Position numbers and translations under genes: made by a program
Part shown: piece after piece, positions 1 through 14,100 of the stretch
Layout of the letters: every line of letters begins with the position of its first letter
Numbering within the stretch: position 1 is the first letter of the stretch
Assembly (NCBI GenBank): GCA_900708905.1
Contig: CAADRB010000005.1
Span: 2,447,689 to 2,511,688 of the forward strand
Direction: 5' to 3'
Length of the DNA: 64,000 nucleotides
From: Hymenolepis diminuta
Taxonomy: Eukaryota; Platyhelminthes; Cestoda; Cyclophyllidea; Hymenolepididae
The notes under the pieces: model-generated
Seen by the model: only the letters and a program-made list of their open reading frames with translations
Told to the model about the DNA's origin: nothing
Databases searched by the model: none

Positions 1-3000
1 ACAGGTAGAGTTGTCGAATAGGAAATTTGTGTCTTATATATATGAGCTTGTCAAACAGATCTAAGGAATATATCTTCTAGCATATGTCTTTGACAGTATT
101 CTGGATTGTTTTCCAACACCCATATTAAGTAAATGACTATCATCTTGGGGACTTCGCTAATATGAAACCCACATTATGTTACCCATCTCTTAGCCATTTT
201 TCAATCAATACAATTAGCTTGATATGTACTAATGGATATTGAGATATTAAAGCTTGTAGTACGCTTTTTCAATTAGTCACCGTTGTTACCGTTTTTTTAT
301 CTCCACTGTTTGAGTCATCTTGGTTGTGAAAAGAGGTATCCGCAAATTGTGTTTGCCTGAGTTAAAAGGAGTATGGGAACTCTAAATTCTATCGCTGTCG
401 ACGTGTGAATATTAGTCTGTTTCAGCTGGCACTGGTGTTCTATTATATTGGAACGGCGAAACATTTAGTTGATTCCTTGGAGACTAATTCCAGTTAATAT
501 TGAGTCGTTATCAAACATCTTGCTGTTGTTCGAAGTTCGTATAAAAAACACAAACGATTCTTGAAGTAAAATTCCATCTTATATGTTTTGATTGTTGGGA
601 TTGGCATCGTTTTCTGAGTTACAGAAATTCCTTGCTTAAGTATATCTCACACCGAATCTGACAGATCAGTATTGCAAAATTGGTATCAAGAACCGCTCTT
701 GAGTAAATAAAATTGGTACAACTGAATGATCAACCTATAGATATATTTCATCACAATCAATGCAAGTTAGATACTATCTATGGAAAGTTAAGTGATTTGT
801 GTGTGAGAGATGCTGCAGGATTTTAAAAGCCCGAGAATCACTGAGGTAAATGGAGCATTTAAAACAATTGGGAAGTAATTTATCAAGCTTTTGATATATT
901 TAACTATAATTTTTTGACCCTGGTTCACAGTTTTAAATTTCCACGTCCTCTATAGTGTGACGTAAACTCTTACCAAAGTTTATTTTTACAAATTTAGATG
1001 CGCACCCTTATTTTTTCACTTTGTGTGTGGTTTTTACCCCTGTGACCCCATCTTTTACTCCTTGACCTCTTTTCGTCCGGGAAATCTTTACCCACCTCTC
1101 GTCATGGTAGCAGTGCTTATACTTTTTATTATCTTTACGCCCCGAAAACCATTTTTATGGGCATTGGGTTTTTACTGATGATTCATCCCCTTAAGGGATT
1201 TTTTTCCTCGTTTTGACCCAGAAAATACCAAGCGGTGTGGCCTCTACACACTTCTTAAACTAGAGCTTTCAACAAGCAAAAACTTTCCTTCCGGTTGATA
1301 ACACTGTTAAACACGTGCAGTTTGTTGTTGTGGCCAACTGTTGGCTCAATGTGTGTGCTTTGTCCAAATTGGTCATTCTGGTCGATGTGAAGGCTGATTT
1401 GAGAACATTCTTTCGTATAAAAAAAACAGGTGTGTCTTAGAATTAGATAGTTCAGACTACGCTTTAGTTCCGGTAGGAGTGTTTGGTTGGAGGAGACCCT
1501 GTATTAACCTAACAAATACTTCAACTTATAGTTTTAAAGCATCTAAAATCGGCTCAAAGTAGGATTTTTTGGACCACCTGGGCATTATCATTTCCGCAAG
1601 ACCGACCTGGTATTGATTTATCCATTATCAAAGTCACGAGCTGAAAACAGTCGTGGTCTTCTATGGATTCCGCGGTAGGCGTATTATCAATATGGAAAAA
1701 AACTTCGTTTCAATTTTAAAACAGCAAGTTGAGATACTTCCTTAGTTTGCAAGTATTCTTGAGGAAGATGAAGAATCGATCTAAAACTCGTTTAGCATAT
1801 CCAGAACTGCGAACTGTTCGGTTAAAAGTAACCCGTTATTGATTCATCGATTATCAAATTCGCGATCTGGTGGTTTGTGTTTTGTAAATACCTTCACGAT
1901 GGGTGAATTATTTATTTAAAACTAGCCCACGTTAGAATTATTTCCGTAAGGACGGCTTAATGAAATGCACCTTAGTATTGACTTATTAATTATTGAAGTG
2001 GTGAGTTATTTGAGTGTATAATTAACCAAACCCTTGCTATTGAGTTATCGATCAGTGAATTATCAAGCTGAGATTTTGCAGAAGCGGGGATCTATTGGTC
2101 GAAATCTCTCCGAGGTCAAAATCTGGGCTTGACAACTCAGCTTAACACATGCAGTAAATAGCAGCAATTCCCTGTTTTTAATGTGCGCACATGTGTTGTC
2201 CAGTACATTAGTCATTTCCTGCCGGTCTCTTTGTGACATCTTCACTGTATGTGATAAGTCGGCGTGTGAGAGAGGTCCCCATCAGACACTTGTGTTGGCC
2301 AAGTACCCACGCAGATGTAGGTGGCAGTGTGAAGTCTGACTCATACCTCTCTCTAGTTGGCTTTCACCACGTGCTGTGAATGTGCGTTTTGTCCTGTATC
2401 TGTGTGCAGACACCACCTTTATATCTCTCTGGTCGATGATATTTTAGCCATTCTATTTTGTGTTAATTGAAATCACAATTATCAGGAGTAGTCATGGTAA
2501 CCACGTGTCCTCATTGACCTCCAGTAATGGGAATGGCCAACGGGAAGGAAGAGTAGTGGAATGCGAGTCTCATCAGAGCGACTCTAGAATGCCTATCCTC
2601 TATCGAAGACGGGTTTTGGGAGTTACCGTTCTCAATGAGTTTGAAAAGTTACTTATGTACCATTAGACACTATTATTGCGAAAAGATGAGAATTATATAT
2701 CAATTTAAAATCAGGTCTTACTATTTTATTATCATTAGTTAAATATCTCATTATCTGCATCATAAGGGTAGGAATTATCATTTTTACATTAATTTTTACA
2801 GTCTAAAATAATTGTCTCTTATAAGTCTTAAAGGTTTCAGAAATTAGGCACTGGAAGTCCTTGTTGATCGTTACACCTGAAGAACAATGATCCCGTCAAG
2901 GAGAAAAGCACTGCTTCATATTATGCGAGCGCAAATACTCAGTTGGGAGCTTTACACTTCAGACATTTCATGACTTCCTTGACGTCTTGATCGATCTGTT

Positions 3001-3467
3001 TTAGTCATGGCATTTTGTAAGCCGTCTTTCTGGTTCTCCTTGGAACCCGGTTTAATCATTTCAATTGCTGGAAATACACTGAACGCGTGATATCAAATGT
3101 TATATCTCGGTCCTTTTTTTGAAGATTCATTGTCACTGAGTCTACAAACGATCTCAAAAATGAGTTACCTTTTGATATGCATGATTAGGGGTGGAAATCT
3201 AAATTACACAACGGTTTTTTAGAGTATTTGGTCTCTATCCCCTGGTTTTGTCAGTCATTTCCTATGTTAATTCTGTGTCTCAAGTTACCTTAACTTCCCT
3301 TTTACTCTAAAAACCTTAAATCCAGAACTTTACAACTTCAAAAGTACTCACCTAGTTCTAAAATGCCGTACTCTTAAAGCGCATACTGCCAACTCTTTTC
3401 ACCCTTTCTTCAGCTGACACTGAATTAAGTAATATTCAATCGTTTCTTCATTTTTTTCAACCTTCAG
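1..3467. other. No exon supported; probable upstream intron of the MRCK-like gene
   Basis: No conserved coding segment is seen on either strand. The MRCK-like gene enters its first visible exon at 3468 with a split codon, so its preceding exon (expected to end the C1 domain) lies further left and this stretch is most simply intron. Short open frames such as 2460-2666 have no recognisable content or phase-compatible splice sites. Confidence 0.6.
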
Positions 3468-6400
3468 ATGCTGATGTTGCTTGTGGACTTGGAACAATTC
3501 TTGAGGGTCCTGTTAAGGTATGTACCCACAGCTTTTTCAAGACTCCCCATGTATGCCTCTATCACTTTCAATTAATCTTTCTTGTAGACTCCCAAGGGTG
3601 ATATCAAACGCGGTTGGGTACAACAATATGCCTACCTCTGTGACATGCGTCTATTTATCTACGATGTAAGTTGTGTATCTTTTTGTTGTTATTTGTACTG
3701 TCAGAGAGTGGTAAAAAGTAGTTGTCGGGGATAAAAAATGTGTGGCATTCTTTTATGTTAGTCAGTTATGCATTCATTATACGACGACCTGCATAATCAT
3801 CTACATATATAAACGCGAAGAGTCGGTTGCGTCTGTTCGATTATGAAAGCTAGTGATTATTGCCAGGGTGAATCAACCAATGTTCTCTTACTGTACCTAT
3901 TAACTAAATATTGGTTAATTAGTAAGATTTTATATTGCTGAATTCAGTCAGGTTAGTAATTGGCGTTCGGTTATTTGGGATGATGAACCTCCACCTCCGG
4001 CCAGTTAAATTGTCAACTCAAATCTACCCAAAGTAAAATTACGACAGAAGCAGCTGAATGCCTCTTACTGGGTTAATTAAGAAGAGGTATATGTTTTGGG
4101 ATCCTGTTTGGCATATTTTAAACAGAAAACTCATTAATGGAGAGGTGGGGTGGGGGGTTGAGGGAGGTATTTACAGACATGTTCATATATTCACGAAATC
4201 GGTGATGATATATTTAAGGCAATTTTGTTAAAATATTACCTTAAAGTCATCCCTATGTGATCATGTCAAGTGGCTGATGTGCATAGAGAGGTTTCAAATG
4301 TGTGTCGTCCGTTTTTACTGCTATGTAGGAATGCTGGAAATGGCCTCATAGTATGATTCCTTATTTGCAAATCCAAAACTTAAATCTAACTTTATTATTA
4401 CGTGTCTTGATATCAGTTTCTGCAGTAGACCTGGTTTAAATTCACGAAACCTCTGAAAATCTGTTGATGCCCCAATCACAAACTTATTTAAAACTCCGAT
4501 TTTGTCGGTAAATTTCCGTTAATGGGGTTGCCTATTACTAGGTGGTTGCATTGACTTCGCAAAAACAGTGTTCATCACATTAAATGCGTCTTAATTAGCG
4601 GTCACGTCCGCTTTTCAGGACGGGTCCGTAGGACCTACCTACCGCGGCCAATTTGGCACTGGTAATATGATCCCTCGATCAGTTGGTAATAAAGATCTAA
4701 AGATGCTAAAAAAAGCATCTCATATGAGAAATTCGGTGATTGGAATTACTAACCTCACTTAGGCATGCTCTGGTAAAGTAGCAGTCGACCAAATAAGTGA
4801 CCATGGATTTGATAACCATCAGTGTACATTCAGGAACCAGTATGACAATCCGTAGCGGTTGAAAATGATCAAGATACGGTTATCACAATATGGGTTTCCC
4901 TCCATGGTTCTATACCTCTACCCAAAATGGTTGTCTGGAAGTGCTTTTCTTCAATCCTGAAAGAACCTCCATTTTTCAGTTTCACATTGAAAGAGGATGT
5001 CTAAAATGACTTTCCTCCCCCTAAAATTCATGATGGAAGGGGACTTCTATTCGATAGCTTTTTACATAGAGCTACAATTACTCGGACTCCGGAAAGAAGA
5101 AGGAAGAAAACTACACGACGTCTTTTTCTATTACGAGGCTTCTATATGTAGTGAGCCATTGGCTGCCTGGTTAGTCAATAATTGCAGCGATGACTTCTTC
5201 ACAGGCTTACTTATCTAGTGTGAGTGTGGGAATCTAACAAATCGACAATCCTGTGCAGGAGAGATGAGGCCTTTGAATTCCTTTTGATTACACCAAAGAT
5301 ATTCAGTTTGCTTTTCTAACGATAGTATTCAAATATGCCCTAATTTTTTACTCATGAGAATTTCAATTAAGCTTCACTAATTTCGTTAACTTTAAATATA
5401 TTTATTTGTAAGAGCGTAGATAAAATTAGGAAGAGCATTTTTATTTTATTTGCATGAGTTGGGAAAATTAGTACACTGTTCACTAGAGCAAATTTCCATT
5501 TTAAGTAAGCCACACAGTCACGTGATAGCGGTGATGATGGGGTGTGTAGCAGTCACGAGGAAAGTACACTTTTCGCTTGCCTTGTCTCGCAATAAACTGA
5601 TACACTTCTATTCACTCGTCCAAACCTTCCCCCTCAAGAGATGATGATCGAACACATGTCAATTGGTATGTAGCAGTTATAATGATATTTTCCAGGAATT
5701 CGCCATTAACTTTTCAAGTCAGCTAGTATTTTTAACGTCCTAGCAAGTAAGAAATATTGGGACACATTTATGATCACCTTTTAAATTACTGCATTTGCTG
5801 CTGAGATATTAACTGAAAAGTTTGTCACGTTAGGTGACAGTTAGGTTAACTTCAAGCTTTGCAAAATTTCACGTCTATCTATGGCAAAATTTTGTGGACG
5901 GGGACAGATTTATAATTCGTTCCAAGTGTTATTTCGTTCTACATATTTATTTCTTCCCATCTAACGGTCTGGTGATAGAGATTCGAAGAAGTGATAACCG
6001 CTAATTCTGATGGTAATTACGTATCAGTACCGATAATGAATATTTTGAATCAAAATAGGTATTTAATATGGAGTAAATGATTTTCAATTGTCGCTACAGC
6101 CGAAAGAACTGATGAATTATTTCTAACTGAAAATTCCGAAATTCATCAAGGGAAATGCTAACAACACTTGGCCGGTTAGGTGGAAGACATCCCGGAGCTG
6201 CTCTAATGAGTAACATATATTTCAATCAACTCTCTTGTTGACCAGAGTTAACCAGTGCGGTTGGTCTTCCACATCATAGAATGAGCGGTAACGAGATTCG
6301 ATTTCGCAAATTCTGACATTGTAAACGTGCACATTGACCATTATTTATTGAACACAATTATTTCAAAGTAATACAAATATGGAATGTGAAAGGGTTTTTT

Positions 6401-8120
6401 GAATTTTTGCCCTGATATATGAACTATAATTTTGCTATTTCAATTTGAATGTTCGTTGTACTATTGGGTTCCAGCACAAAAACTGCATCAAGTGAGCGTC
6501 TCATCTCACCTGCGTCGTTAAATTACATAAATTTTTCGCTAATTGTTATATCTTATAAGACTCCAGATATTGATTTCTATCTATTTCTACCACAGTGCAA
6601 CGCAGTTCGACGAATTCGTCACATGTACCAATCAGGCTTGGAGTCTTCGCGTGATCCACGTGGTTCCACAATGGCTTCCAATGATTTCAACAGCGGGAGT
6701 GGCGGTAGTAATAGCAGCGCAGCCAATATCGCAGTGTTGGCTCGATCTGCTGGCAATCTCTCTGCCTCCCTACCTTATAGAGACGGCTCCCAAATCACCT
6801 ACGAGACGACTTGCGATATCCATGGAAATTCACCCGCTTATCTCATTGATATTAACTCCTCTGGGTTCTCTGTATCGAGAGTCACGAACTCAGATGTCAT
6901 TCATGCAAAGAGGAGTGAAGTACCACTGATATTAAAAGTAAGTCTAGGCTTGGTTGCGTGTTCCTAAAATCTCCGTTTGGTTGTATAATGTATCGTGTCT
7001 ACTGAAATTTGATTTCAGTAGACTAGTTAGGAAACCGTTGTAACTATCATCTGTTACACGAAAACAGTGCAGTGGTAGAGAATGTGAACTATGCGCTTTT
7101 AAATAAGTGTATTTTTAGAATTAGTTTGATGTTGCGTACAATATGTGAAGCAAATTTTTATTTAGAGAAGACTTTAGAAGATTGCTGTCCGTTCTTTCTC
7201 TAGACATAAAATGCTAATGAAACGAGATAATTTATCTAGTGCAAATGTTCTGATAAAGCTATATGAAAACTAGACTTTTCGAACTCGTATTACCTGAAAA
7301 CCGTCCATTTTAGACGTTTTCCGATTGAGCTCAATATAACGCCTTTTCTGAAATGATTTATTTTTAAACCACTTTTCCATGAAATTTTTTCACGCAACTG
7401 CGTTGTTGCGTCCAGACGGTGTGCCTATAACTTTAATTAAAAATGACGTTCAGACACATAAATAGCTGAAGCAAATCCCCAAACAGTTCATGAAATTCGT
7501 CGGTTCTCTCCGTTTCACCAGCGCCAGAGTCTGCAAATTTAGGAGGGTTCAGCCATAGTTCATAGTTCATAATTCTGACTGTTACAGAGGCGGCAAAATC
7601 AGCCCTCAAATACAGTGAAAATAAGGTACAAGAAAGAAGAGGAGTAATGGGAAATCCAACGTGGTAGGATTGAGTTTAGTCATCTATACAGAAAAGGGCG
7701 TCTCCTTCCCACCTTCTTATATATATGTGAAGATTGACTACCTGGGAAATTCCCAAGTTCATTGAAGCGACGTGTTCTCCCAACACTCTTCTAAGTCCCA
7801 CATCGTTTTTTTGGTCATTTTCTATCATCGATGGGCCTTCAGCACATAATTTCCAACAAATTATCTCACACAGAATTCTAGCTTTCTTCTTCTTATCTAC
7901 AACCAGGTTGTGCCAGACGATTATGCAGGCAGTTTACCAATCTATCTTCTATTCGACAGTCGGGATGAATGTGAACGATGGTTCTCCACCTTGGATGATG
8001 CTGCTCGACTTGTGAGTCGAAATTTCGCAAGAACTCCGGACTCCCAGTGTCTACAGTTGCATCAACTCTCGGATGCCACGTTCCCACTTATCAAGCATAT
8101 CCTCTCTGCTTGTGTTCTTG
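3468..8120 (+). CDS. PH domain exons of the MRCK-like gene
   Basis: Four exons (3468-3517, 3588-3665, 6596-6937, 7907-8120) encode a pleckstrin-homology domain that follows the MRCK pattern: a start like GTILEGPVK, then GDIKRGWVQQYAYLCDMRLF, then FSVSRVTNSDVIHAKRSEVP and a C-terminal helix containing ECERWFSTLDDAARL. PH domains of this family bind phosphoinositides. The third exon opens with about 65-70 extra residues rich in Ser, Asn, Gly and Arg that vertebrate MRCKs lack at this position. The signals are good: acceptors ttcag, tgtag, cacag and accag; donors gtatgt, gtaagt, gtaagt and gtatgt. Confidence 0.9.
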
Positions 8121-11100
8121 GTATGTAGAAAACCATTCAGATACAATTTAGCTTAAAAAAGAATAAAAAACTTGGTGTAAAAATTTCTAGGCGAACATAA
8201 ATGCTTTTATATATCAAAGGTTAAGCAAGTTGAAGAATGGACCCTCGGCTATAAAAATAGATTCTATCGCTTCGTTGAGTTTTCTGCCTCAAAATATGAT
8301 GTTGTAAGCCAATAATAACAGATTTTGATATAATAATCCCTTGGAATCATGTGCCTAGGTTAGACAATCAGTGTTTTAAGTAAGTTAAGTGGTTTTACTG
8401 GTCAAGAAACTGCGATTTTATTCAGACCATAAATACCCAGTTTTATTAAATGGGCACCCAATAGTAGATGATATGTGGGCTACGTGCGGGACGTACACAT
8501 TGTTGCCAATTAGTTATTTCGTATCTTGTTTCTTCTGCAGCCTGCACTTTGATTAAAGAGATGGATTACAATTTTCGGGGTATCTTTAATAAATTTCCTT
8601 TATTTGTACGCCACTGGCACAGAATTTAACACGCTCAACTGCGCAGTCACGTTTTCACCCAGTGAGTGGAATGGTCAAGAATGATGAGACGCTTTTCTAA
8701 ATGAATTCGGGAATTAAAGACCAGCTGTTAAATGAAATAGAGGAGAAGCTAATTCTTATTGTCAAATGACTTACACTGCATTAAGAATCTTAATTCTTTA
8801 CTCTTCTGCTTAATTTCAATACATTAGTAATGTTACTACTGTTTAAAAATTACAAAATTCTTTGGTTTCCTTTTCTGTGAAATGTAAAATTGTTCCCTAG
8901 GTTAAAAGTTTATCCTGGTTGCTTTTATAACTGCTCAGTTTCCTTCATAAAACTTCACACTGCTCAGATCCCAGAGAGAAGAAGGAAGGAAATACTTATT
9001 GCCCAAACAGTAGTTTTTCTATTAACAAAATGAATTTACTTATATAGGATTATATGCGGGTAAAATGACTGGTTGTCTGATTAGCTAATAATATCAACGG
9101 CGGCTTCTCCACAGATGGTGTGAGAGTGGAAATTCAATAATCGGCAATCCAGTGCATGAGAGACGAGGCTTTTAAGTTTCTTTCGAGTGCGCCTTACACA
9201 CACAAGAAGAGAGGCCAGAATTATTCATTCTTTTATTCAGGTTCCTAGATTTAGTTTCGTTTGGTGTATTAGTTTCAGGCGTTAAGTATTCGTCTGAAAA
9301 TGTTTACTAAATAAAGACTATTTATTAAGCCCAAGCCAAATATGTATTAAGAGAGTAGAGTGAGTATATGGCAAAATGAGATCATTCGCCTAATCTCACA
9401 TCAGTGCTGGTTTTGCCTTCGTAAGAATTCCGATTACTTTAAGGCAGTTGAGATCCACTGTGAATGTTCCGCTTAGGATTATCAATCATTCATGAGATGG
9501 TCTACCTCACAGTCCTTCATAGACAGTTAAAGAGTTGATATCTCCAAATCGTCAATATTAGCAATTATCATGATTGAAAGATCGTGGGACATATATGGAG
9601 AGATAAAAGGTGTGTAAGGCATCTGAGGACACCTTAAACACTTTAGGAAAGACAGAAAATGAAATTATTAATGGTTGAAAATTACAATTTCTTGTAACAA
9701 AACAAAACAACCGTAATACCTATTAACGTATGTTTTATCTATATTTCCTCCTTTGACCTCTATCACAGACTCAAATCCAATTCGAAAGTGACTGACTACA
9801 AGCTTCGATGAGGTAGTCTTTATTAATGTCCTCCTCCACTGCTCAGGGTATTGCTTTCATGAGAGAGGAGGATTTGGTGTCGTAGGGGTGCTTAATAACG
9901 TCCTTTTCAACCACGCCCCGTCCCTTCCCACTGCGCCCCGCCCAAGGATTAAGGTCTGGTGAGTAGTTAGGAGGGGCCATAAGTTTGGTGTGACATAATG
10001 AAAATTCTCCGCCATCCAATGGTGGGTTTGAGAGCTTCATGGGATGGAGTTGAATCTTGTTGGGGAGGNNNNNNNNNNNNNNNNNNNNNNNNNNNNNNNN
10101 NNNNNNNNNNNNNNNNNNNNNNNNNNNNNNNNNNNNNNNNNNNNNNNNNNNNNNNNNNNNNNNNNNNNNNNNNNNNNNNNNNNNNNNNNNNNNNNNNNNN
10201 NNNNNNNNNNNNNNNNNNNTCCTTCACTGCCCTTCACAACACCGAAAATCATTATTGTTGGGAGGAACTTTGTACATACGCATAACAGTTAGAACTTCAG
10301 TGTGGTCCGTCTGCACATGGTCAGCCACCACCTATCACTTCTTGGATTGACATTGTGATCCTGGTGGAAGTTGTTTTCGTGGGCGAAAAACGAAAGACAC
10401 TCCTGTTCTTCTGTGTGCCTAAATTTCTATGAGAGTCGTTTAGCACACATTGAATGAATCACTTGAGTTGTTTTTGTCCACATAAACTGACGACCTCATC
10501 TAAGAACGTATGAGATTTGTATCCGAGGTCTTGGTGAACAACGTTCCTTATTTATTGTTGTTGCCTCAAACACTTGACGATTATTGGCAAGATGTCAGGC
10601 ATTGGCTTTCCGGAATTTTCGTCGATCATGCCGTGCACTTTTGTAACAACAAACTCAGGTGTTGTGAGTGAGTTATCAGAGCGTTGACAGTGGTGTTTTC
10701 TCTTGCTCGTGGCGGTCAATTCATCTGCATTGCTTCGTTCAGCAGCTCCTTTCTAACTTTGCAAGGGAAAGATTTGGCGACTGATAGAAATCTTGCAACT
10801 TTTAAATTGGTGTCCTTTGCTTTTAGAGACACTAGTACAGGGAGTCTTTTCATTTCATTAGCAACGGTGGTATCTGCCATGAGTTCTTTTGATATGAAGG
10901 ATACGTTAATCATTATCGAAGATTAGATGGCAAAAATATAAGTGGCCTCAGATACCTTAGCTTTTAATATTATAACAACTGATTTGGAGAGAAATGAAAT
11001 TTGAAACTTAGGATTTTTATGTAGCTGGAGTTGTGATTGATGCCTCTTTGTCTTAAAGACCTTCATAGTTTGGTACATTTATGATTGTTCCGTTCGGTTA

Positions 11101-14100
11101 GAGCTAAGCTCCGTAGGTGACTAATTGCATATTGCTTTAGAGGGCGGTTTTTAGAAGTGACGACTCTCAAACGTCTATTTTTTCTTTGATTCCACATTCC
11201 ACCGTTGATTTATTTTCATGAATGGTAGCAGAGTCCATACACCAAGAATTGGTCACGTTTACAACTAGGTTGTTGTGTCACTCTTCTACTTTTTCTTAAA
11301 GCTCTACGTTAATGAAATTTTAAAAATTTTTAATTTAATCAATATTTTTCAAATTTCAGACGAGCACCGAATCCTTGTCGGAACTGAGGATGGTCTGTAT
11401 ACAGTGGATCTTTGGTATAAAAGTAAGTCAATTATGTTTTAAAACTAATATTTCGTATTTCGATAGATAGATCTTTCTGTGTTGTCGTAACTATTCATTT
11501 TATAGGTCTGCAAAATGTCGTTATGGTTATTGTGAGTTGGTACACTTGAAAGTTATGAACATCACGACTTTCAAAATCTGAGATTTAAAGTATGACTATT
11601 TGAAGTACCCTTTTTCCCCTTTCATTGGAATTTAAACATTGTCTTTTAAAAGCCCTATATTCGGATTAAAGTTAGCTTACTAATTCACTCTCTTTCCTTC
11701 TCATATTTCTTTGTTTTCACCAAAGGATTAATTTACAGGATACTTGTTTGGGATTGATAGCCAATACGTATAATATTGGATCCTGTAAGCTGAAATCTGA
11801 TCAGCTGACACCTGCTGGGTTCTTTTCCTATTTGCATCCGGTCCAAATCCGACCAGATCAATAGTATTTATCAATTTGTTATACTGCTGAGTAAATTCCA
11901 TTCTGATTATTGGACAAAATTTCACTTTTATTACTAACTAACTTCCCTTACAATAAAACACTATTGGGTACTTTAGGTGAAACCCATGTATCGTTAAGGA
12001 GTCCTGGAGTGAAGTTCTCCCTATTTTTGAATTCAATTGCGTTTAAGTTAGCATTTATGTCTCTGAATATGTGGATATGAGAGAAAAGTAAGGTAAGTAA
12101 ATGAATCTCATCCGTTTAGATATGTTTATACTTAAATGCTTGAACATTATTTTTATTCACATATATTCAAAATGGTAAAAAAGTGTTTTAGAAAGTATAT
12201 CTCAGAATGTAACTTTAAATACTAGGATATTACGTAAAAGGATGCCTACTAGACTATGCCAAGTCTATTATATCGATCACTTTCAGATGGCACCATCATT
12301 TTCATCTTATGTTAGCAAATAAGAAATTATGGCGAGTCGTTGTGAGCTCTACTCTGTCAACAAGTTGCTCTTTGACTATCTAAATTGACAGTTGTACACT
12401 ATGGGTAAGGCCAATCTCTCAATCCGACCTACTAATCGATCAGCTCTGAACACTATACCAGGATCTGGAAGTCCAGACGTTGAAACTTTAAAGCCAATTG
12501 CAACGAAAAATCTCGATTTTGATTCAGGGCTCTTGATGTTCATTTTTCATCCTTTTTGTTTTTAAACGCTTCCCCAACATTGCAGAATAGTTGTTTTTGC
12601 ACTCCGAGTTAAATAATAGGAAATATGTAAATAACTGTAAAAGAATCATGGAACCAGTGACTACTTTTCATTGTTGTTTATTTTTTCGTAACATAGTTAC
12701 CATGAAGCTTGAATTTGAATTCACCTTTCCTTGCATAATTTACGTTTTTCTTCTCTTTAGTATACGCTCGAATTGGCGAAAAGAAGCCAATCCACCAGGT
12801 GGAGGCTTTACCCGAGGAATTGCAACTGGTAGCTGTCATCCAAGGTATGTATATTATGCTTTCTCTCTTCTTTCTCAATTCCTATCTCTCGTTCTCTCTT
12901 TGTAGTTGTTTTTATCACCTTGTGTTTACGTCTTCCTACTGCATTCATATACAAAGAAGATACAGGCATCATTCTGGACATCCTATTCTCTTGTATATTT
13001 ACCTCTCGACCGGCTTTAGGATCGTTCTTTTTTTTTCTGCGCAACTGTGCACACGTATACAAGTTATTCTTCCTTAGGAACTGTAGTTTAGTTGGGAAAT
13101 TATGAGCCTCTTTTGGTATCGCAATTCGCAATCCTTGGAGTTCTTAAGGGGAACATTTGGGTAATGTTGGAAATTTTGTCTTTAAAGCCAGGCTAGTTAG
13201 GTGGTATTCTTCTCGAAAATATATTTAAGGAGGCTTTTCCTTGTTGACAATCCTAGAAAAGATTTTGATTGACACCTGTGTCCCTAAGGTTTTCATTTTT
13301 TGAGATACTAAGGCCGGTTGGAGTTTAGTTACAGAGGCTTTTTGGTGAAAAATTCACTGGATTTTGTTTTGTCGCAATTACAAATATTTAAAAATCAGTC
13401 TTATTTTGCTTGAAAGTAGAAGAAAGCACACACACACACATATGGCTTCAAAATTTAAAGGATCACAATTTTATAGGTTCAGATCTCGGGTTTGTAGTTT
13501 TTCCAAATCAAATCTGTTCAGCTCTACCCTTTTTGGATGGGTAGATATCTGGTAACTTCCAGCGCTTATACGTAGTATTTTGAAATTGCTATCTACACAC
13601 TATTGTACCTCCAACATTGTGTGAATCATACCAACAAGGCTCTTTTTAGTTCAAATTTAAGACGATTTGTGATTGTGTGAGTACATCTGAACTGCCAACG
13701 AAGATTATCACATTTTATCAGTCCGAATTTGGTTACTGAATTGAATCACTGTTAATATGAGACACAAGTCGTTCTTGTTTATCTTTAAAGCCACAAACGG
13801 TTTATTACCAATCACTTTTTGATCCGTCTCAACAAAAATAGATACTTGAAAATTTTCGGTAGATAAACTAGTAATAATAAAGGCAAATAAATAAAGGTTT
13901 TATTAGATACTATGATTTTCAAGCCTATCTAGAGAAGCGTTTTTTAAACACTCTCTTGGGTAGAATGGCATCACAGGGCCTCCCCGGTGAGAGATTCGAA
14001 TTCTGCAATCACCTATGCTAGCCAGACTTAACCAGTCCATGTCGGTCACTGGGTGTACACCGATGGTAATCGAACCCGTGATCTCTGTCATGGCAGCCGA

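Larger units (their letters stand above)
3666..6595. other. Intron of the MRCK-like gene with two repeat copies
   Basis: A 2.9-kb intron (donor gtaagt, acceptor ctaccacag) between two PH-domain exons. It holds one copy of a dispersed repeat (about 5085-5290) and one SINE-like fragment (about 6156-6330). No coding exon is supported inside it. Confidence 0.75.

Noticed and set aside
10037..10350. Open frames made of X across the run of N
   Set aside because: Artefacts of the assembly gap.
12591..13131. Cluster of overlapping frames on both strands
   Set aside because: Only the 84-nt CNH exon 12761-12844 fits the gene; the rest are shadow frames in pyrimidine-rich intron sequence.
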